Positions 27,873 through 37,704 are shown, counted from the stretch's first letter. The stretch: 64,000 nucleotides of DNA from an uncultured Flavobacteriaceae bacterium (GCA_937944485.1 CALDYU010000002.1:1-64000); one strand, 5' to 3'. Program-made: numbers and translations. Notes: a model not told the origin generated them from the letters alone.

Positions 27873-29684
27873 TTAGTCAAAGGTATACCCATTGTCGGCT
27901 GCTACTTTATCGGCAATTTGCGTGCGTAAAGCCACCACATTAGGGAAATTGGTATATTTTGTAAATCGTTTTAGTCCCATTAACATCATGCGTTGCTCAT
28001 CACCTTCGGCGATTGAAATAATGGCCTCCTTGCCATTTTTTATGACAATATCAACGGCATTGTATAAATTTAATCGTGCCATGGCTATTTGAGTAGCTTG
28101 CGCTGATTCGCCAAAACGTTTTGTGTTTTTCTCTGTTCTTAAAATGGCGCTTTCAGCCATATACACTTGAATTAAAATATTGGAGGCAGCCATCATTAGC
28201 TGCTGGTGTTTTTCTAATTCTTGACCAAATTTTTGAACCGCCGAACCCGCTACCATTAAAAATACTTTCTTCAATCGCGCAACTAAATCTTTTTCTTCAG
28301 CAAATAATTCAGAAAAATCTGGAGCGTCAAAAGATGGAACGCCCATTAATTCTTCGCCGACCGCAGTTGCTGGACCTAGTAAATCCACATGACCTTTCAT
28401 AGCCTTCTTTACAAGCATTCCTACCGCTAACATACGATTGATTTCGTTGGTGCCTTCGTAAATTCGCCCAATACGAGAATCTCTCCATGCTGATTCCATA
28501 GGAGCTTCGGCACTATAACCCATGCCACCATAAATTTGCAGCCCTTCATCTGCCGTAAACTGAACATGTTCAGAAACGGCTACCTTTAAAATAGAACATT
28601 CAATGGCGTATTCTTCAACCCCTTTTAATTCTGCCTCTTGGTGACTATTGCCATCTGACATGCGGATAGCTATTCTGTCTTCAATGTTCTTTGCAGCTCT
28701 ATAACTTGCAGATTCTCCAACATACGTATTAGTCGCCATTTCAGCAATTTTAGCTTTAATAGCTCCAAAATTCATGATAGGTGTTTTGAATTGAATACGT
28801 TCGTTGGCGTAGTTGACAGCCTCTCTAATTACTCTGCGTTGCGCATCTAAGCAAGCTGCCGCCAATTTGATACGACCAACGTTCAGCGCGTTCATAGCGA
28901 TTTTGAATCCGTTGCCTCTTTCAGAAAGCATGTCTTCAACAGGAACCTTAGTTTCATTAAAGAAAACTTGACGTGTAGAGGAGGAGTGAATACCTAATTT
29001 TTTCTCTTCATCACCCATGGTGATACCATTATTAGGGTCATTTTCTACGATGAAACCAGTAATATTTTTATCATCTTCTATTCTTGCAAAAACAATAAGC
29101 AAGTTGCAGAAACCAGCGTTTGAAATCCACATTTTCTGACCAGTAATACTATAATATTTTCCGTCATCTGATAAAACGGCTTTGGTCTTACCAGAATTCG
29201 CATCAGAACCAGCCCCTGGTTCTGTTAAACAATAGGAACCCAACCATTCTCCAGAGGCTAGTTTAGGAACATATTTTTTCTTTTGTTCTTCATTTCCATA
29301 TAGTGTGATTGGCATTGTACCAATACCAGTATGGGCTCCAAACGAGGTGCTGAATGAACCCGTAGCACCTGATATGTAATCACATACGAGCATTGTAGAA
29401 ACAAAACCCATTCCCATACCTCCATATTCTTCGGGTACTGCAATACCTAAGAGTCCGAGCTCCCCAGCTTTCCGCATGGTTTCAGCGGTAAAGTCATATT
29501 CTTTACTTTCAAAGCGTTCCCAATGTGCCCAAATTTCACGGTCAACGAAATCTTTGGTGCTCTCGCGCATCATTTTTTGTTCTTCGGATAAATCTTCCAA
29601 AGTAAATACATCTTCACATTTGGTTTCTTTTACGAGAAACTGTCCGCCTCTTAATATTTCTTTATTTGCAACTTTTGTACTCAT
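27873..29684 (-). CDS. fadE: Acyl-CoA dehydrogenase (FadE type)
   Basis: 603 residues, matching the longer FadE-like class with an extra C-terminal helical domain. Motifs include LTEPGAGSDA (FAD/substrate site), KMWISNAGF and the signature QIYGGMGYSAEAPMESAWRDSRI, and the late RIYEGTNEINR contains the likely catalytic Glu. It oxidises acyl-CoA to trans-2-enoyl-CoA, passing electrons to ETF. Last gene of the operon marR, fadN-like, fadA, S23, fadE; the order fadN-fadA-fadE is the same as in Bacillus subtilis. Confidence 0.93.
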   Translation of the reverse strand: MSTKVANKEILRGGQFLVKETKCEDVFTLEDLSEEQKMMRESTKDFVDREIWAHWERFESKEYDFTAETMRKAGELGLLGIAVPEEYGGMGMGFVSTMLVCDYISGATGSFSTSFGAHTGIGTMPITLYGNEEQKKKYVPKLASGEWLGSYCLTEPGAGSDANSGKTKAVLSDDGKYYSITGQKMWISNAGFCNLLIVFARIEDDKNITGFIVENDPNNGITMGDEEKKLGIHSSSTRQVFFNETKVPVEDMLSERGNGFKIAMNALNVGRIKLAAACLDAQRRVIREAVNYANERIQFKTPIMNFGAIKAKIAEMATNTYVGESASYRAAKNIEDRIAIRMSDGNSHQEAELKGVEEYAIECSILKVAVSEHVQFTADEGLQIYGGMGYSAEAPMESAWRDSRIGRIYEGTNEINRMLAVGMLVKKAMKGHVDLLGPATAVGEELMGVPSFDAPDFSELFAEEKDLVARLKKVFLMVAGSAVQKFGQELEKHQQLMMAASNILIQVYMAESAILRTEKNTKRFGESAQATQIAMARLNLYNAVDIVIKNGKEAIISIAEGDEQRMMLMGLKRFTKYTNFPNVVALRTQIADKVAADNGYTFD

Positions 29685-29721
29685 AACTATTTTTTTGGGA
29701 TTAAAGAATCAAGAAACAAGA

Positions 29722-30081
29722 CTATAACTTTAGTCCGTTTTTGAAACCTGAAAGCATTTTTTGTAATTGTTGTATTTTATTTTCGAACAATTGAAAATTT
29801 TCTTGACTGACATACTTTTGTCGGTAAGCAATGTTTAATTGTGTTTCCCATTCAAAAGCCGAACCTAGACTATCTTCAATATATTTATTAAAATGTTTAT
29901 CTGTCGATTTACTAGTTCCTTCCGCAATATTTGAGGGAATCGAAACTGCACATCGTGTTATTTGAGAAGTCAATCCAAATTTTTCAAAATCAGGAAACTT
30001 CTTAACCATTTTGTATGTCTCATCTACCAGAATCATTCCTTCATTCCAAATCTTGAGCTTCTTAAAATTATGCCTCCCCAT
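29722..30081 (-). CDS. S23-type four-helix-bundle protein
   Basis: 119 residues of the 23S rRNA intervening-sequence / four-helix-bundle family: FKKLKIWNEGM near the N-terminus, LTSQITRCAVSIPSNIAEG and FNKYIEDSLGSAFEWETQL. Members form pentameric bundles; their role is mostly unknown, though related proteins (Avd) work with diversity-generating retroelements. No such element is seen here. It lies between fadA (34 bp) and fadE (37 bp), where it has no evident link with fatty-acid oxidation, and a deleted paralogue lies on the other side of fadA. It looks like an inserted gene that kept the operon in phase. Confidence 0.88.
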   Translation of the reverse strand: MGRHNFKKLKIWNEGMILVDETYKMVKKFPDFEKFGLTSQITRCAVSIPSNIAEGTSKSTDKHFNKYIEDSLGSAFEWETQLNIAYRQKYVSQENFQLFENKIQQLQKMLSGFKNGLKL

Positions 30082-30114
30082 TTGTCTTGATTCTTGGTTC
30101 TAGTTTCTAGAAAT

Positions 30115-31305
30115 CTAGTTTAAAAACTCAAATATCCCCGCGGCTCCTTGTCCTGTTCCTACACACATGGTTACCATTCCATATTTACCTTGCATGTCGC
30201 GTTTACGCATCTCATCAAATAACTGTACGGACAATTTAGCTCCCGTACACCCTAAAGGATGCCCTAGGGCTATTGCGCCACCATTGACATTTACGATATC
30301 TTGGTTTAACTCTAATTCGCGTATTACTGCTAGAGATTGCGATGCAAAAGCTTCATTGAGTTCAATTAACTCAATATCGTCTTGCTTTAATCCTGCTTGT
30401 TTTAGTGCTTTTGGCACGGCGGCAACTGGACCAATGCCCATAATTCTTGGTGGTACCCCGGCTGCAGCATAATTGACTAAGCGCGCAATAGGCTCAAGAT
30501 TTAGTTCTTTCACCATTTCTTCGCTCATAATAAGTACAAAAGCGGCACCGTCACTCATTTGAGATGAGTTACCCGCTGTCACACTTCCGCCTGCAGCAAA
30601 AACCGCTCTCAACTTATTTAAAACTTCAATAGAAGTCCCTTTTCTAGGACCTTCATCTTTAGTAACTGTATAGTTTTTCGTTGCTTTTTTTCCACGAGCA
30701 TCTAAATAAGTTTGTTCCACTTCAATAGGCACTATTTGACTTTGAAAACGATCTTCCGCCTGCGCTTTTAAGGCTTTCATATGCGAATTGTATGCAAACT
30801 CATCTTGATCTTCACGAGACACCTTGTATTCATTAGCCACCGCTTCTGCGGTATTACCCATTCCCCAATAGTAGTCTTCGTGTCCTTGATTGGCTAAGTC
30901 ATAATTCAACTCCGGTTTGTTTCCTGTCATAGGAACAGCACTCATGCTTTCAGCACCTCCCGCGATAATACAGTCAGCCATACCTGCTTGAATTTTTGCA
31001 ACCGCAACACCTATTGTCTCTAGACCCGAAGCACAAAAGCGATTCACAGTAACCCCTGGTACATCTACAATATCGAGTCCCATCAAAGAAATTAATCGGG
31101 CCATGTTTAAGCCTTGAGCACCTTCAGGCATGGCATTACCAACAATAACATCATCGATTCTTTTCTTGTCGAAATCGGGCAATTCCTTCATCATATGTTC
31201 GATAGTCTCTGCCGCCAATTCATCAGTACGCTTAAAACGAAAAACACCTTTTGGAGCTTTTCCCACGGCGGTACGATATCCTTTTACTATATATGCTGTT
31301 TTCAT
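30115..31305 (-). CDS. fadA: Acetyl-CoA acyltransferase (3-ketoacyl-CoA thiolase)
   Basis: 396 residues, standard thiolase length. The nucleophilic cysteine is in [11 protein letters not shown] (about residue 90), and [10 protein letters not shown] with [10 protein letters not shown] near the C-terminus supply the second His and Cys. It cleaves 3-ketoacyl-CoA with CoA to acetyl-CoA and a shortened acyl-CoA, the last beta-oxidation step. It sits between two S23-type gene copies within the operon. Confidence 0.95.
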   Translation of the reverse strand: MKTAYIVKGYRTAVGKAPKGVFRFKRTDELAAETIEHMMKELPDFDKKRIDDVIVGNAMPEGAQGLNMARLISLMGLDIVDVPGVTVNRFCASGLETIGVAVAKIQAGMADCIIAGGAESMSAVPMTGNKPELNYDLANQGHEDYYWGMGNTAEAVANEYKVSREDQDEFAYNSHMKALKAQAEDRFQSQIVPIEVEQTYLDARGKKATKNYTVTKDEGPRKGTSIEVLNKLRAVFAAGGSVTAGNSSQMSDGAAFVLIMSEEMVKELNLEPIARLVNYAAAGVPPRIMGIGPVAAVPKALKQAGLKQDDIELIELNEAFASQSLAVIRELELNQDIVNVNGGAIALGHPLGCTGAKLSVQLFDEMRKRDMQGKYGMVTMCVGTGQGAAGIFEFLN

Positions 31306-31355
31306 GTTCTATTTATTATTAAGGACTAAAAGAGGAAGGACAAAAAGATAAATGA

Positions 31356-31511
31356 CTATTTATCCAAACCACCTTGAAATCTTGATATCATTTTTTGTAA
31401 TTGTTGAATTCTATTTTCGAAATCTGTAAAAATTCTTGTCATTTTATAAGTAGCACTTACAATGACCATGCCTTCTTGCCAAATCTTAAGCTTTCGAAAA
31501 TTATGAGTCAT
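31356..31511 (-). pseudogene. Internally deleted S23-type four-helix-bundle gene
   Basis: The minus strand encodes 51 residues: MTHNFRKLKIWQEGM..SATYKM, which matches the first about 28 residues of the intact protein at 29722-30081, joined in frame to DFENRIQQLQKMISRFQGG, which matches its last about 22. The middle (about 65 residues, with SIPSNIAEG) has been lost. The joint lies at about 31430. It occupies the gap between fadN-like and fadA. Because frame and stop remain intact it could still be translated, but three of the four helices are incomplete or gone. Confidence 0.8.
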
Positions 31512-31548
31512 TTTAGTCTTTCTTCTTTTAGTCTTTATACTCTATTTT

Positions 31549-33954
31549 CTAATTCCTCAATGGTTTCCCTGTCTTTAACATGTGCTGAATGCGTTCTAAG
31601 GTTTTCTTTTCAGAACACAACGATAAGAAAGCTTCTCGTTCAATATCTAAGAGATATTGCTCAGATACGCGTGTAGGCTCTGATAAATCTCCACCCGCCA
31701 TAACATAAGCCAATTTATTAGCAATTTTTTTATCGTGCTCACTGATATAGTGACTAGCTTCCATAGAATCTGTGCCTACGACAAACATTCCTAACGCCTG
31801 CTTACCCAGTACTTTAATGTCTTTGCGCATGGGAGGTTTCGTATAACCTGCTTCGGCCATTAATTTGGCATGAGCTTTTGCCGTAGCAATTTGTCGGTCC
31901 TTATTCACAACAACAATATCTTTTCCTTTTTGAAGTAAGCCTAAATCGAAAGCCTCATAAGCTGAAGTGGACACTTTGGCCATTCCGATGGTCAAGAAAT
32001 ATTCTTGTAAAACGTTTAGTTCTACATCCCCTTTGTGAAAAGTATCTTGAGCCCGTAGCGCCATTTCTTTAGAACCACCACCGCCAGGAATTACACCAAC
32101 ACCAAATTCTACCAGACCCATATAGGTTTCTGCTGCGGCCACGACTTTGTCAGCATGCAATGATATTTCACATCCTCCGCCAAGAGCCATTCCATGCGGA
32201 GCTGCAATTGTCGGAATTGATGAATACCGCATCCGCATCATGCTGTCTTGAAACATTTTAATTGCCATATTCAACTCATCGTATTCTTGCTCCACAGCCA
32301 TCATGAAAATCATTCCGATATTCGCGCCTACGGAGAAATTGGCTGCTTGATTACCAACAACCAGACCTTGGAAATCTTTTTCCGCTAAATCAAAAGCTTT
32401 GTTTAAACCTGCTAAAACGTCACCACCAATAGTGTTCATTTTTGACTGGAATTCCACATTTAAAATTCCATCGCCTAAATCCTCAACAACAACCCCAGCA
32501 TTTTTAAAGACTTCTTTCGATTTGCGAATATTATCTAAGATGATAAAGGAATCTTGACCTGGAATTTTTTCCAAAGTCTTTTTCGGAATATCATAACAAT
32601 AGGTAGCACCATCTTTTACGGTGTAGAACGATTTTTGGCCAGAGGACAACATCTCTGCGACCCAAGGAGCAGCAACTTCGCCTTCAGCCTTCATAATTTC
32701 TAATCCCTTCGCTACACCAATAGCATCCCAGATTTGAAAAGGACCGTGTTCCCAACCAAAACCTGCTTTGGTGGCATCATCAATTTTATATAAATCATCA
32801 GTGATTTCTGGAATTCTATGCGATACATAAGCGAAGAGCGCAGCAAAACTCTTTCTGTAGAATTCGCCAGCTTTGTCTGTACCGTCTATTAAAACAGGAA
32901 AACGGTCGATAACACGATCAATAGTTTTAGTCAGATCAAGTGTTGCAAATTTCGCTCTCTTTTTAGAACGATATTCCAGTGTGTCTAAATCTAAAGTCAA
33001 GATTTCTTTTTTGCCATCGGCACTGGTCGATTTTTTATAGAAACCTTGTCCTGTTTTACTTCCTAGCCATTTATTCTCCATCATTGTATTGATGAAATCG
33101 GGCAGCTGGAAAACAGCACGCTTTTCATCATCCTTACAATTGTCATATACCCCGTTGGCCGTATGAACTAAGGTGTCTAAGCCAACCACATCAACTGTTC
33201 TAAAGGTTGCAGATTTCGGACGACCGATGACGGGGCCTGAAAGTTTGTCAACTTCTTCAACGGTTAATCCTAAGTCTTTAACCATATGGAAAAGACTTTG
33301 AATGCTAAAAATGCCAATGCGGTTTCCAATAAATGCAGGCGTATCTTTTGCAATGACCGATGTTTTGCCGAGAAATTGTTCGCCATAGCCATTCAAGAAT
33401 TCCAGTACCTCGGGGGAAGTTATGGGTCCCGGAATTATCTCGAACAGCCTTAAATATCTTGCAGGGTTAAAAAAGTGTGTGCCGCAGAAATGTTTTTGAA
33501 AGTCTTCACTGCGACCTTCACTCATAAATTTAATAGGAATACCAGAAGTATTAGAAGTGATTAAAGTACCTGGTGTTCTGTGCTTCTCAATATTTTCGAA
33601 GACTATCTTTTTGATATCCAAGCGCTCCACAACAACCTCGATAATCCAATCTACTTTTGATATCTTAGCAATATCATCTTCTAAATTACCAGTAGTAATT
33701 CTATGAGCGAATTTCTGATTGTAGATAGGAGAAGGCTTTGATTTTAAAGCTGTTTTGAGCGAATCATTTACCAAACGATTGCGTACAACTTTGTCTTCTA
33801 GGCTTAGTCCTTTGGCTTTCTCTTTATCATTGAGTTCGCGCGGAACGATGTCTAAGAGTAAGACTTCTACGCCAATATTAGCGAAGTGGCAAGCGATACC
33901 ACTACCCATAATACCAGAACCAATTACTGCTACTTTATTAATATGCTTGTTCAT
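31549..33954 (-). CDS. fadN: 3-hydroxyacyl-CoA dehydrogenase / enoyl-CoA hydratase (FadN-like)
   Basis: 801 residues with the dehydrogenase first and the hydratase second, as in B. subtilis FadN and opposite to FadB/FadJ. The N-terminal Rossmann fold shows AVIGSGIMGSGIACHFA, followed by the HAD catalytic HFFNPAR region. The C-terminal half carries crotonase motifs (ANFSVGANIGM and HGMALGGGCEISLHAD, then GVIPGGGGSKEMALR). It performs hydration and oxidation in beta-oxidation. It starts 11 bp after the marR stop, so marR and fadN are one transcript. Confidence 0.93.
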   Translation of the reverse strand: MNKHINKVAVIGSGIMGSGIACHFANIGVEVLLLDIVPRELNDKEKAKGLSLEDKVVRNRLVNDSLKTALKSKPSPIYNQKFAHRITTGNLEDDIAKISKVDWIIEVVVERLDIKKIVFENIEKHRTPGTLITSNTSGIPIKFMSEGRSEDFQKHFCGTHFFNPARYLRLFEIIPGPITSPEVLEFLNGYGEQFLGKTSVIAKDTPAFIGNRIGIFSIQSLFHMVKDLGLTVEEVDKLSGPVIGRPKSATFRTVDVVGLDTLVHTANGVYDNCKDDEKRAVFQLPDFINTMMENKWLGSKTGQGFYKKSTSADGKKEILTLDLDTLEYRSKKRAKFATLDLTKTIDRVIDRFPVLIDGTDKAGEFYRKSFAALFAYVSHRIPEITDDLYKIDDATKAGFGWEHGPFQIWDAIGVAKGLEIMKAEGEVAAPWVAEMLSSGQKSFYTVKDGATYCYDIPKKTLEKIPGQDSFIILDNIRKSKEVFKNAGVVVEDLGDGILNVEFQSKMNTIGGDVLAGLNKAFDLAEKDFQGLVVGNQAANFSVGANIGMIFMMAVEQEYDELNMAIKMFQDSMMRMRYSSIPTIAAPHGMALGGGCEISLHADKVVAAAETYMGLVEFGVGVIPGGGGSKEMALRAQDTFHKGDVELNVLQEYFLTIGMAKVSTSAYEAFDLGLLQKGKDIVVVNKDRQIATAKAHAKLMAEAGYTKPPMRKDIKVLGKQALGMFVVGTDSMEASHYISEHDKKIANKLAYVMAGGDLSEPTRVSEQYLLDIEREAFLSLCSEKKTLERIQHMLKTGKPLRN

Positions 33955-33965
33955 GAATAAATTTG

Positions 33966-34418
33966 CTATGAATTAGTAGTTTCTTTACTGTATATTTTCT
34001 TTTCGAGGATTAAGCCATTAATGGTGCTCGCCACTTCAAAAAAATGATCTAATTTTTCTTCAGAAACATTTGCTTTAACCACTTCGTTGAAGCGTAATAC
34101 CTTTTCTTTAGAGAGATTCCTTTTTTCAAGCCCGAAATCAGTTAAATGAATCAAAACACCGCGTCCATCTTTCGGGTTCGGTTTTCGTTCAATCAACCCT
34201 TTTTCTTCCATACTTTTTAGAATGCGCGATAGACTTGTTGCTTCCATCCCCATTTTAGGCCCCAAAGCGGTTGAAGGGGTGCCCGTTTTTGGGTCAATAC
34301 TTAACAAGGTAAAGCCAACTGCCATAGTTGAATCAAAGGGCTTGGCTTGCTCATTGTACATTCTTGCTACCGTTTGCCATGTTGCCCGAAGTACGTAATC
34401 TATGGTAAATTCTGTCAT
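33966..34418 (-). CDS. MarR-family regulator of the fad operon
   Basis: The start is set at 34418 because the longer frame (from 34463) would run through the promoter and the operator. 150 residues of winged-helix MarR pattern: TVARMYNEQAKPF, then the recognition region MEATSLSRILKSMEEKGLIERKPNPKDGR (wing). MarR dimers bind palindromes and usually respond to small ligands; acyl-CoA would be the natural ligand here, which is inference. First gene of the fadN-fadA-fadE transcript, with an operator-like palindrome right on its promoter, so autorepression is likely. Confidence 0.9.
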   Translation of the reverse strand: MTEFTIDYVLRATWQTVARMYNEQAKPFDSTMAVGFTLLSIDPKTGTPSTALGPKMGMEATSLSRILKSMEEKGLIERKPNPKDGRGVLIHLTDFGLEKRNLSKEKVLRFNEVVKANVSEEKLDHFFEVASTINGLILEKKIYSKETTNS

Positions 34419-34436
34419 ATTTCTTTTGTGGGAAGT

Positions 34437-34444
34437 CAAAGATA
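34437..34444 (-). promoter_or_regulatory. -7 promoter box of the marR-fad operon
   Basis: Reads TATCTTTG on the minus strand, an exact TAnnTTTG, 19 bp before the marR start. The operator-like palindrome begins 4 bp upstream of it and covers the spacer and the -33 position. Confidence 0.7.
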
Positions 34445-34448
34445 GAAA

Positions 34449-34476
34449 AAATTTACTATGCATGCATAATAAATTT
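34449..34476. promoter_or_regulatory. 28-bp palindromic operator candidate for MarR
   Basis: The centre is the perfect palindrome TATGCATGCATA, flanked by AAATTTA and TAAATTT. Overall 13 of 14 position pairs are complementary (the only mismatch is 34456 with 34469). It lies between fadD and marR, on the marR promoter, which is the classical place for a MarR-type repressor. Confidence 0.75.
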
Positions 34477-34551
34477 TGATAAAAAACAGTGATAGCCTAG
34501 ACTTTTTTGTTGAAGTGGGAGGAATGGCTAATTCCTTATAAACTATTAGTT

Positions 34552-36327
34552 TTACGAATGCCCGTAAATATCATTATACAGGGGTATGTACTTTTCTTTA
34601 ATAATTTTACGACGCAGTTTCATAGTAGGGGTGAGGTGGCCTCCTTCGATACTCCAAACATCTGGAGTCAGTCGAAACTGCTTCACTTTTTCCCATTTAG
34701 CAAAAGCTTCATTGGCTAAATTGACTTCTTCTTGATATTTGGCCAATACTTTTTCGTTTAACACAATATCAGAATTTTCACTGATCGTAATTCCGTTTTT
34801 AGCTGCCCATTCGAATAAATAGGGAAAGTCTGGTTGAATAAGGGCTGCTGGCATTTTTTCTCCTTCGCCAACAACCATCAATTGTTCTATAAATCGCGAT
34901 TGTTTAAATCTGTTCTCAAGCAACTGCGGTGCAACATATTTTCCGCCAGAAGTTTTAAACATTTCTTTTTTGCGATCTGTTATTTTCAAAAAGCCATCCT
35001 CATCGATTTCTCCAATATCTCCAGTATGGAAATATCCGTTTATCATAACTTCAGCGGTTTTCTCAGGGTCTTTGTAATAACCTTGCATTACCCCTGGTCC
35101 TTTTGCACATATTTCACCGTCATCGGCAATTTTGATTTCTACTTGATCTATTAACTTTCCAACGGTGCCAATTCTAAAACCATTATTACTCATTTCATTT
35201 ACAGATAACACTGGTGATGTTTCCGTGAGTCCGTAGCCTTCCATTACGCCCATACCAGCAGCATTAAAGACACGAGCGAGTCGGGGTTGTAAAGCAGCAC
35301 TTCCTGAAGAAATTACTTTTAAATGCCCACCGAGTGCTTCTTGCCATTTGCTGAAAATTAATTTACGAGCCAAGCCTAGTTGCTTTTCATACCACCAACC
35401 ATTTTGACCATAAGGTTCATACTTCAAACCTAAGTCTACGGCCCAGAAGAATAATTTTTTCTTGACTCCAGTTAAAGCACTTCCTTTAGCAAGAATACCA
35501 TCATATACCTTTTCTAATAAACGAGGTACAGCTGTCATAACATGTGGTTGCGCCTCTTTAAGATTGTCGCTTATTTTCTCCATCGATTCTGCATAATAAA
35601 TGCTAACACCATTATACATATAGAGATACACCATCATACGTTCATAAATATGGCATACGGGTAAAAAACTTAAACATCTTGAATTTCCCTTGGCAATCGG
35701 CAAGCGTTTCGAGCTTGCCTTGGCATTTGAAACCACATTATCATGTGAGAGCATAACTCCTTTGGGTCTACCGGTGGTTCCTGAAGTATAGATTAAAGTT
35801 GCTAGCGTTTCTGGAGTTACGTTGGCTTTTCTTTTTTCAACTTCATCTTGGTTAGAAGTGTCAGCACCTAAAGCCAATACTTCAGACCAGTTGTTACAGT
35901 CACCTAATTCGTCAAACGAATACACTTCTTTTAAGCTCGGCACCTGATCTTGTATGGCTTTAACTTTGGCTAAGACTTCAGCACATGAAACAAAACAGTA
36001 TTTTGATTCTGAATGATTCAATACATAGGCATAGTCTTCCTCTGAAATGGTCGGATAGATAGGTACGTTCTGAGCACCAAGTTGTAGAATACCGGTATCC
36101 ATAACATTCCATTCCGAACGGTTGGTCATAGATATTAATGCAATTTTATCATCATTTTGAACCCCTAAGCGAAGCAAGCCCCTGCTAATGGCGTTCGCTT
36201 TATCCAGATATTCTTGATTTGACATCGCCACCCATTGCCCATTTCTTTTATCTAAAAAGCAATCATCTAAGTTGTATGTTTCTAAGGCATAATAGGGAAA
36301 GTCAAAAAGTCTAGTAATATTTTGCAT
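34552..36327 (-). CDS. fadD: Long-chain fatty acid-CoA ligase
   Basis: 591 residues of the AMP-forming acyl-CoA synthetase family, FAA1-like type. The P-loop-like motif IYTSGTTGRPKGVMLSHDN (about 178-196), EGYGLTETSP and GYFHTGDIGEIDEDGFLKITDRKKEMFKTSGGKYV with the C-terminal hinge lysine are all present (written here in parts: YFHTGDIGE, ITDRKKEMFKTSGGKYV). It activates fatty acids with ATP and CoA before beta-oxidation. It stands upstream of marR with a 133-bp gap containing the operator, so it is probably a separate transcript that may read into the operon. Confidence 0.93.
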   Translation of the reverse strand: MQNITRLFDFPYYALETYNLDDCFLDKRNGQWVAMSNQEYLDKANAISRGLLRLGVQNDDKIALISMTNRSEWNVMDTGILQLGAQNVPIYPTISEEDYAYVLNHSESKYCFVSCAEVLAKVKAIQDQVPSLKEVYSFDELGDCNNWSEVLALGADTSNQDEVEKRKANVTPETLATLIYTSGTTGRPKGVMLSHDNVVSNAKASSKRLPIAKGNSRCLSFLPVCHIYERMMVYLYMYNGVSIYYAESMEKISDNLKEAQPHVMTAVPRLLEKVYDGILAKGSALTGVKKKLFFWAVDLGLKYEPYGQNGWWYEKQLGLARKLIFSKWQEALGGHLKVISSGSAALQPRLARVFNAAGMGVMEGYGLTETSPVLSVNEMSNNGFRIGTVGKLIDQVEIKIADDGEICAKGPGVMQGYYKDPEKTAEVMINGYFHTGDIGEIDEDGFLKITDRKKEMFKTSGGKYVAPQLLENRFKQSRFIEQLMVVGEGEKMPAALIQPDFPYLFEWAAKNGITISENSDIVLNEKVLAKYQEEVNLANEAFAKWEKVKQFRLTPDVWSIEGGHLTPTMKLRRKIIKEKYIPLYNDIYGHS

Positions 36328-36585
36328 ACTTGGTTTCTATTAGGTAATTGCAAAATAGGCAAAGCAATGCAATATTTAAAATGTGATTGATAAAATGATA
36401 GTTATTCGTTTGATTTATTCTTGAAATATGCTTGTATTGGTAATGATAAAGTGAGTTGTATGAATTTTGAAATCAAAGAACGTAAATTTTTATTTTAATG
36501 CACAAGCTATTTCTAGTCTTGGTAGTTCTATGATACCTATGCTAATTTTTACTACATTCGATGAACACATTAATAATCTATTGGT

Positions 36586-37704
36586 ATGAAAAAAATAGTC
36601 TTGTTATGTTTAGTTGTTTTCGGTATAGCTTCATGTAGTGAAAAAGTGTCAAAAATACCCGTATATGCATGGACAGGTGGACCAGGTGAAGCTTCTGATC
36701 AAGAACTACTAGATAAATTCACTGATTTCAAAGCAAAGGGAATTGATGGGTTAATGTATAATGGAGGTCATGATCCAAAGACCTATAAAAGAGTAGGTGC
36801 GTTGGTTAAAGAGGCTGGTATGGAATTTCATGCTTGGATACCTACAATGGTTCAAGGCGAGAATCCTAAGATTTCAAAAGAATTGTATGCTTGGAACAGA
36901 AATGGAGAATCAGCCTTTGAAAAACCGGCCTATGTCAATTATTATAAATTTTTATGCCCGAGTAAAGAGGGAACCTATACTTTTTTGGAGGAGTTGTATA
37001 AGGGGGTCGCTACAGTGCCCGAAATTGATGGTATTCATTTAGATTATATCCGTTTTCCTGATGTTATTCTGGCAGAAGGTTTATGGGATAAATACGGACT
37101 AGTAATGGATAAAGAATATCCTGAATATGACTATTGTTACTGTGATAGCTGTACGGGTACTTTTAAAGATCAAACAGGAATTGATATTAAAGCGCTTGAA
37201 GATGATGCCCAGCAAGTTCAAGAATGGAAGCAGTTTAGGTACGATTTGATTACCAATATGGTCGGTCGTTTGGCAGAAGTTGTTCACGCGGAAGGAAAGG
37301 AAATTAATGCGGCTGTATTTCCAGGGCCTACCATTGCGAAAAAATTGGTTCGTCAAGAATGGAATAAATGGAATTTAGATGCCGTATACCCCATGAATTA
37401 TAATGATTTTTATTTGAAAGGACCCGAATGGGTTGGAGACGTTGTTCAGGAAGAAGTGTCGGCTGTTGAGGGACTCAAACCTGTATATAGCGGGTTGTTT
37501 ATTTGCCCGAATCCACAAAACAAAACCCAAGAGAATGATCCTGAAAACCATGGTTTACTCCCTTCTGAAATTGAAATTGCGATACGAACTTCCATGGAAA
37601 ACGGAGCAACAGGTATTTGTTTATTTACACCTGAACGAATGAAACCAGCACATTGGGAAGCTTTTGAAAAGGCTATTTATAAGGATTATTTTAAACAAGA
37701 ATAG
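36586..37704 (+). CDS. Glycoside-hydrolase-like lipoprotein (GHL10/DUF187 type)
   Basis: 372 residues with a lipoprotein signal peptide (lipobox GIASC, Cys17). A TIM-barrel-like body has the motif GIHLDYIRFP (150-158), which is characteristic of the putative glycosyl-hydrolase family GHL10, and also EFHAWIP and AVYPMNYNDF. The YCYCDSC cluster (about residues 185-191) may bind a metal or form disulfides. The function is probably polysaccharide cleavage at the outer membrane or in the periplasm; substrate not predictable. It meets the GNAT gene tail to tail with no spacer. Confidence 0.8.
   Translation: MKKIVLLCLVVFGIASCSEKVSKIPVYAWTGGPGEASDQELLDKFTDFKAKGIDGLMYNGGHDPKTYKRVGALVKEAGMEFHAWIPTMVQGENPKISKELYAWNRNGESAFEKPAYVNYYKFLCPSKEGTYTFLEELYKGVATVPEIDGIHLDYIRFPDVILAEGLWDKYGLVMDKEYPEYDYCYCDSCTGTFKDQTGIDIKALEDDAQQVQEWKQFRYDLITNMVGRLAEVVHAEGKEINAAVFPGPTIAKKLVRQEWNKWNLDAVYPMNYNDFYLKGPEWVGDVVQEEVSAVEGLKPVYSGLFICPNPQNKTQENDPENHGLLPSEIEIAIRTSMENGATGICLFTPERMKPAHWEAFEKAIYKDYFKQE

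Noticed and set aside
29722-30081. Diversity-generating retroelement accessory gene (Avd)
   Set aside because: The four-helix-bundle family includes Avd, but there is no reverse transcriptase, template or variable repeat in the window.
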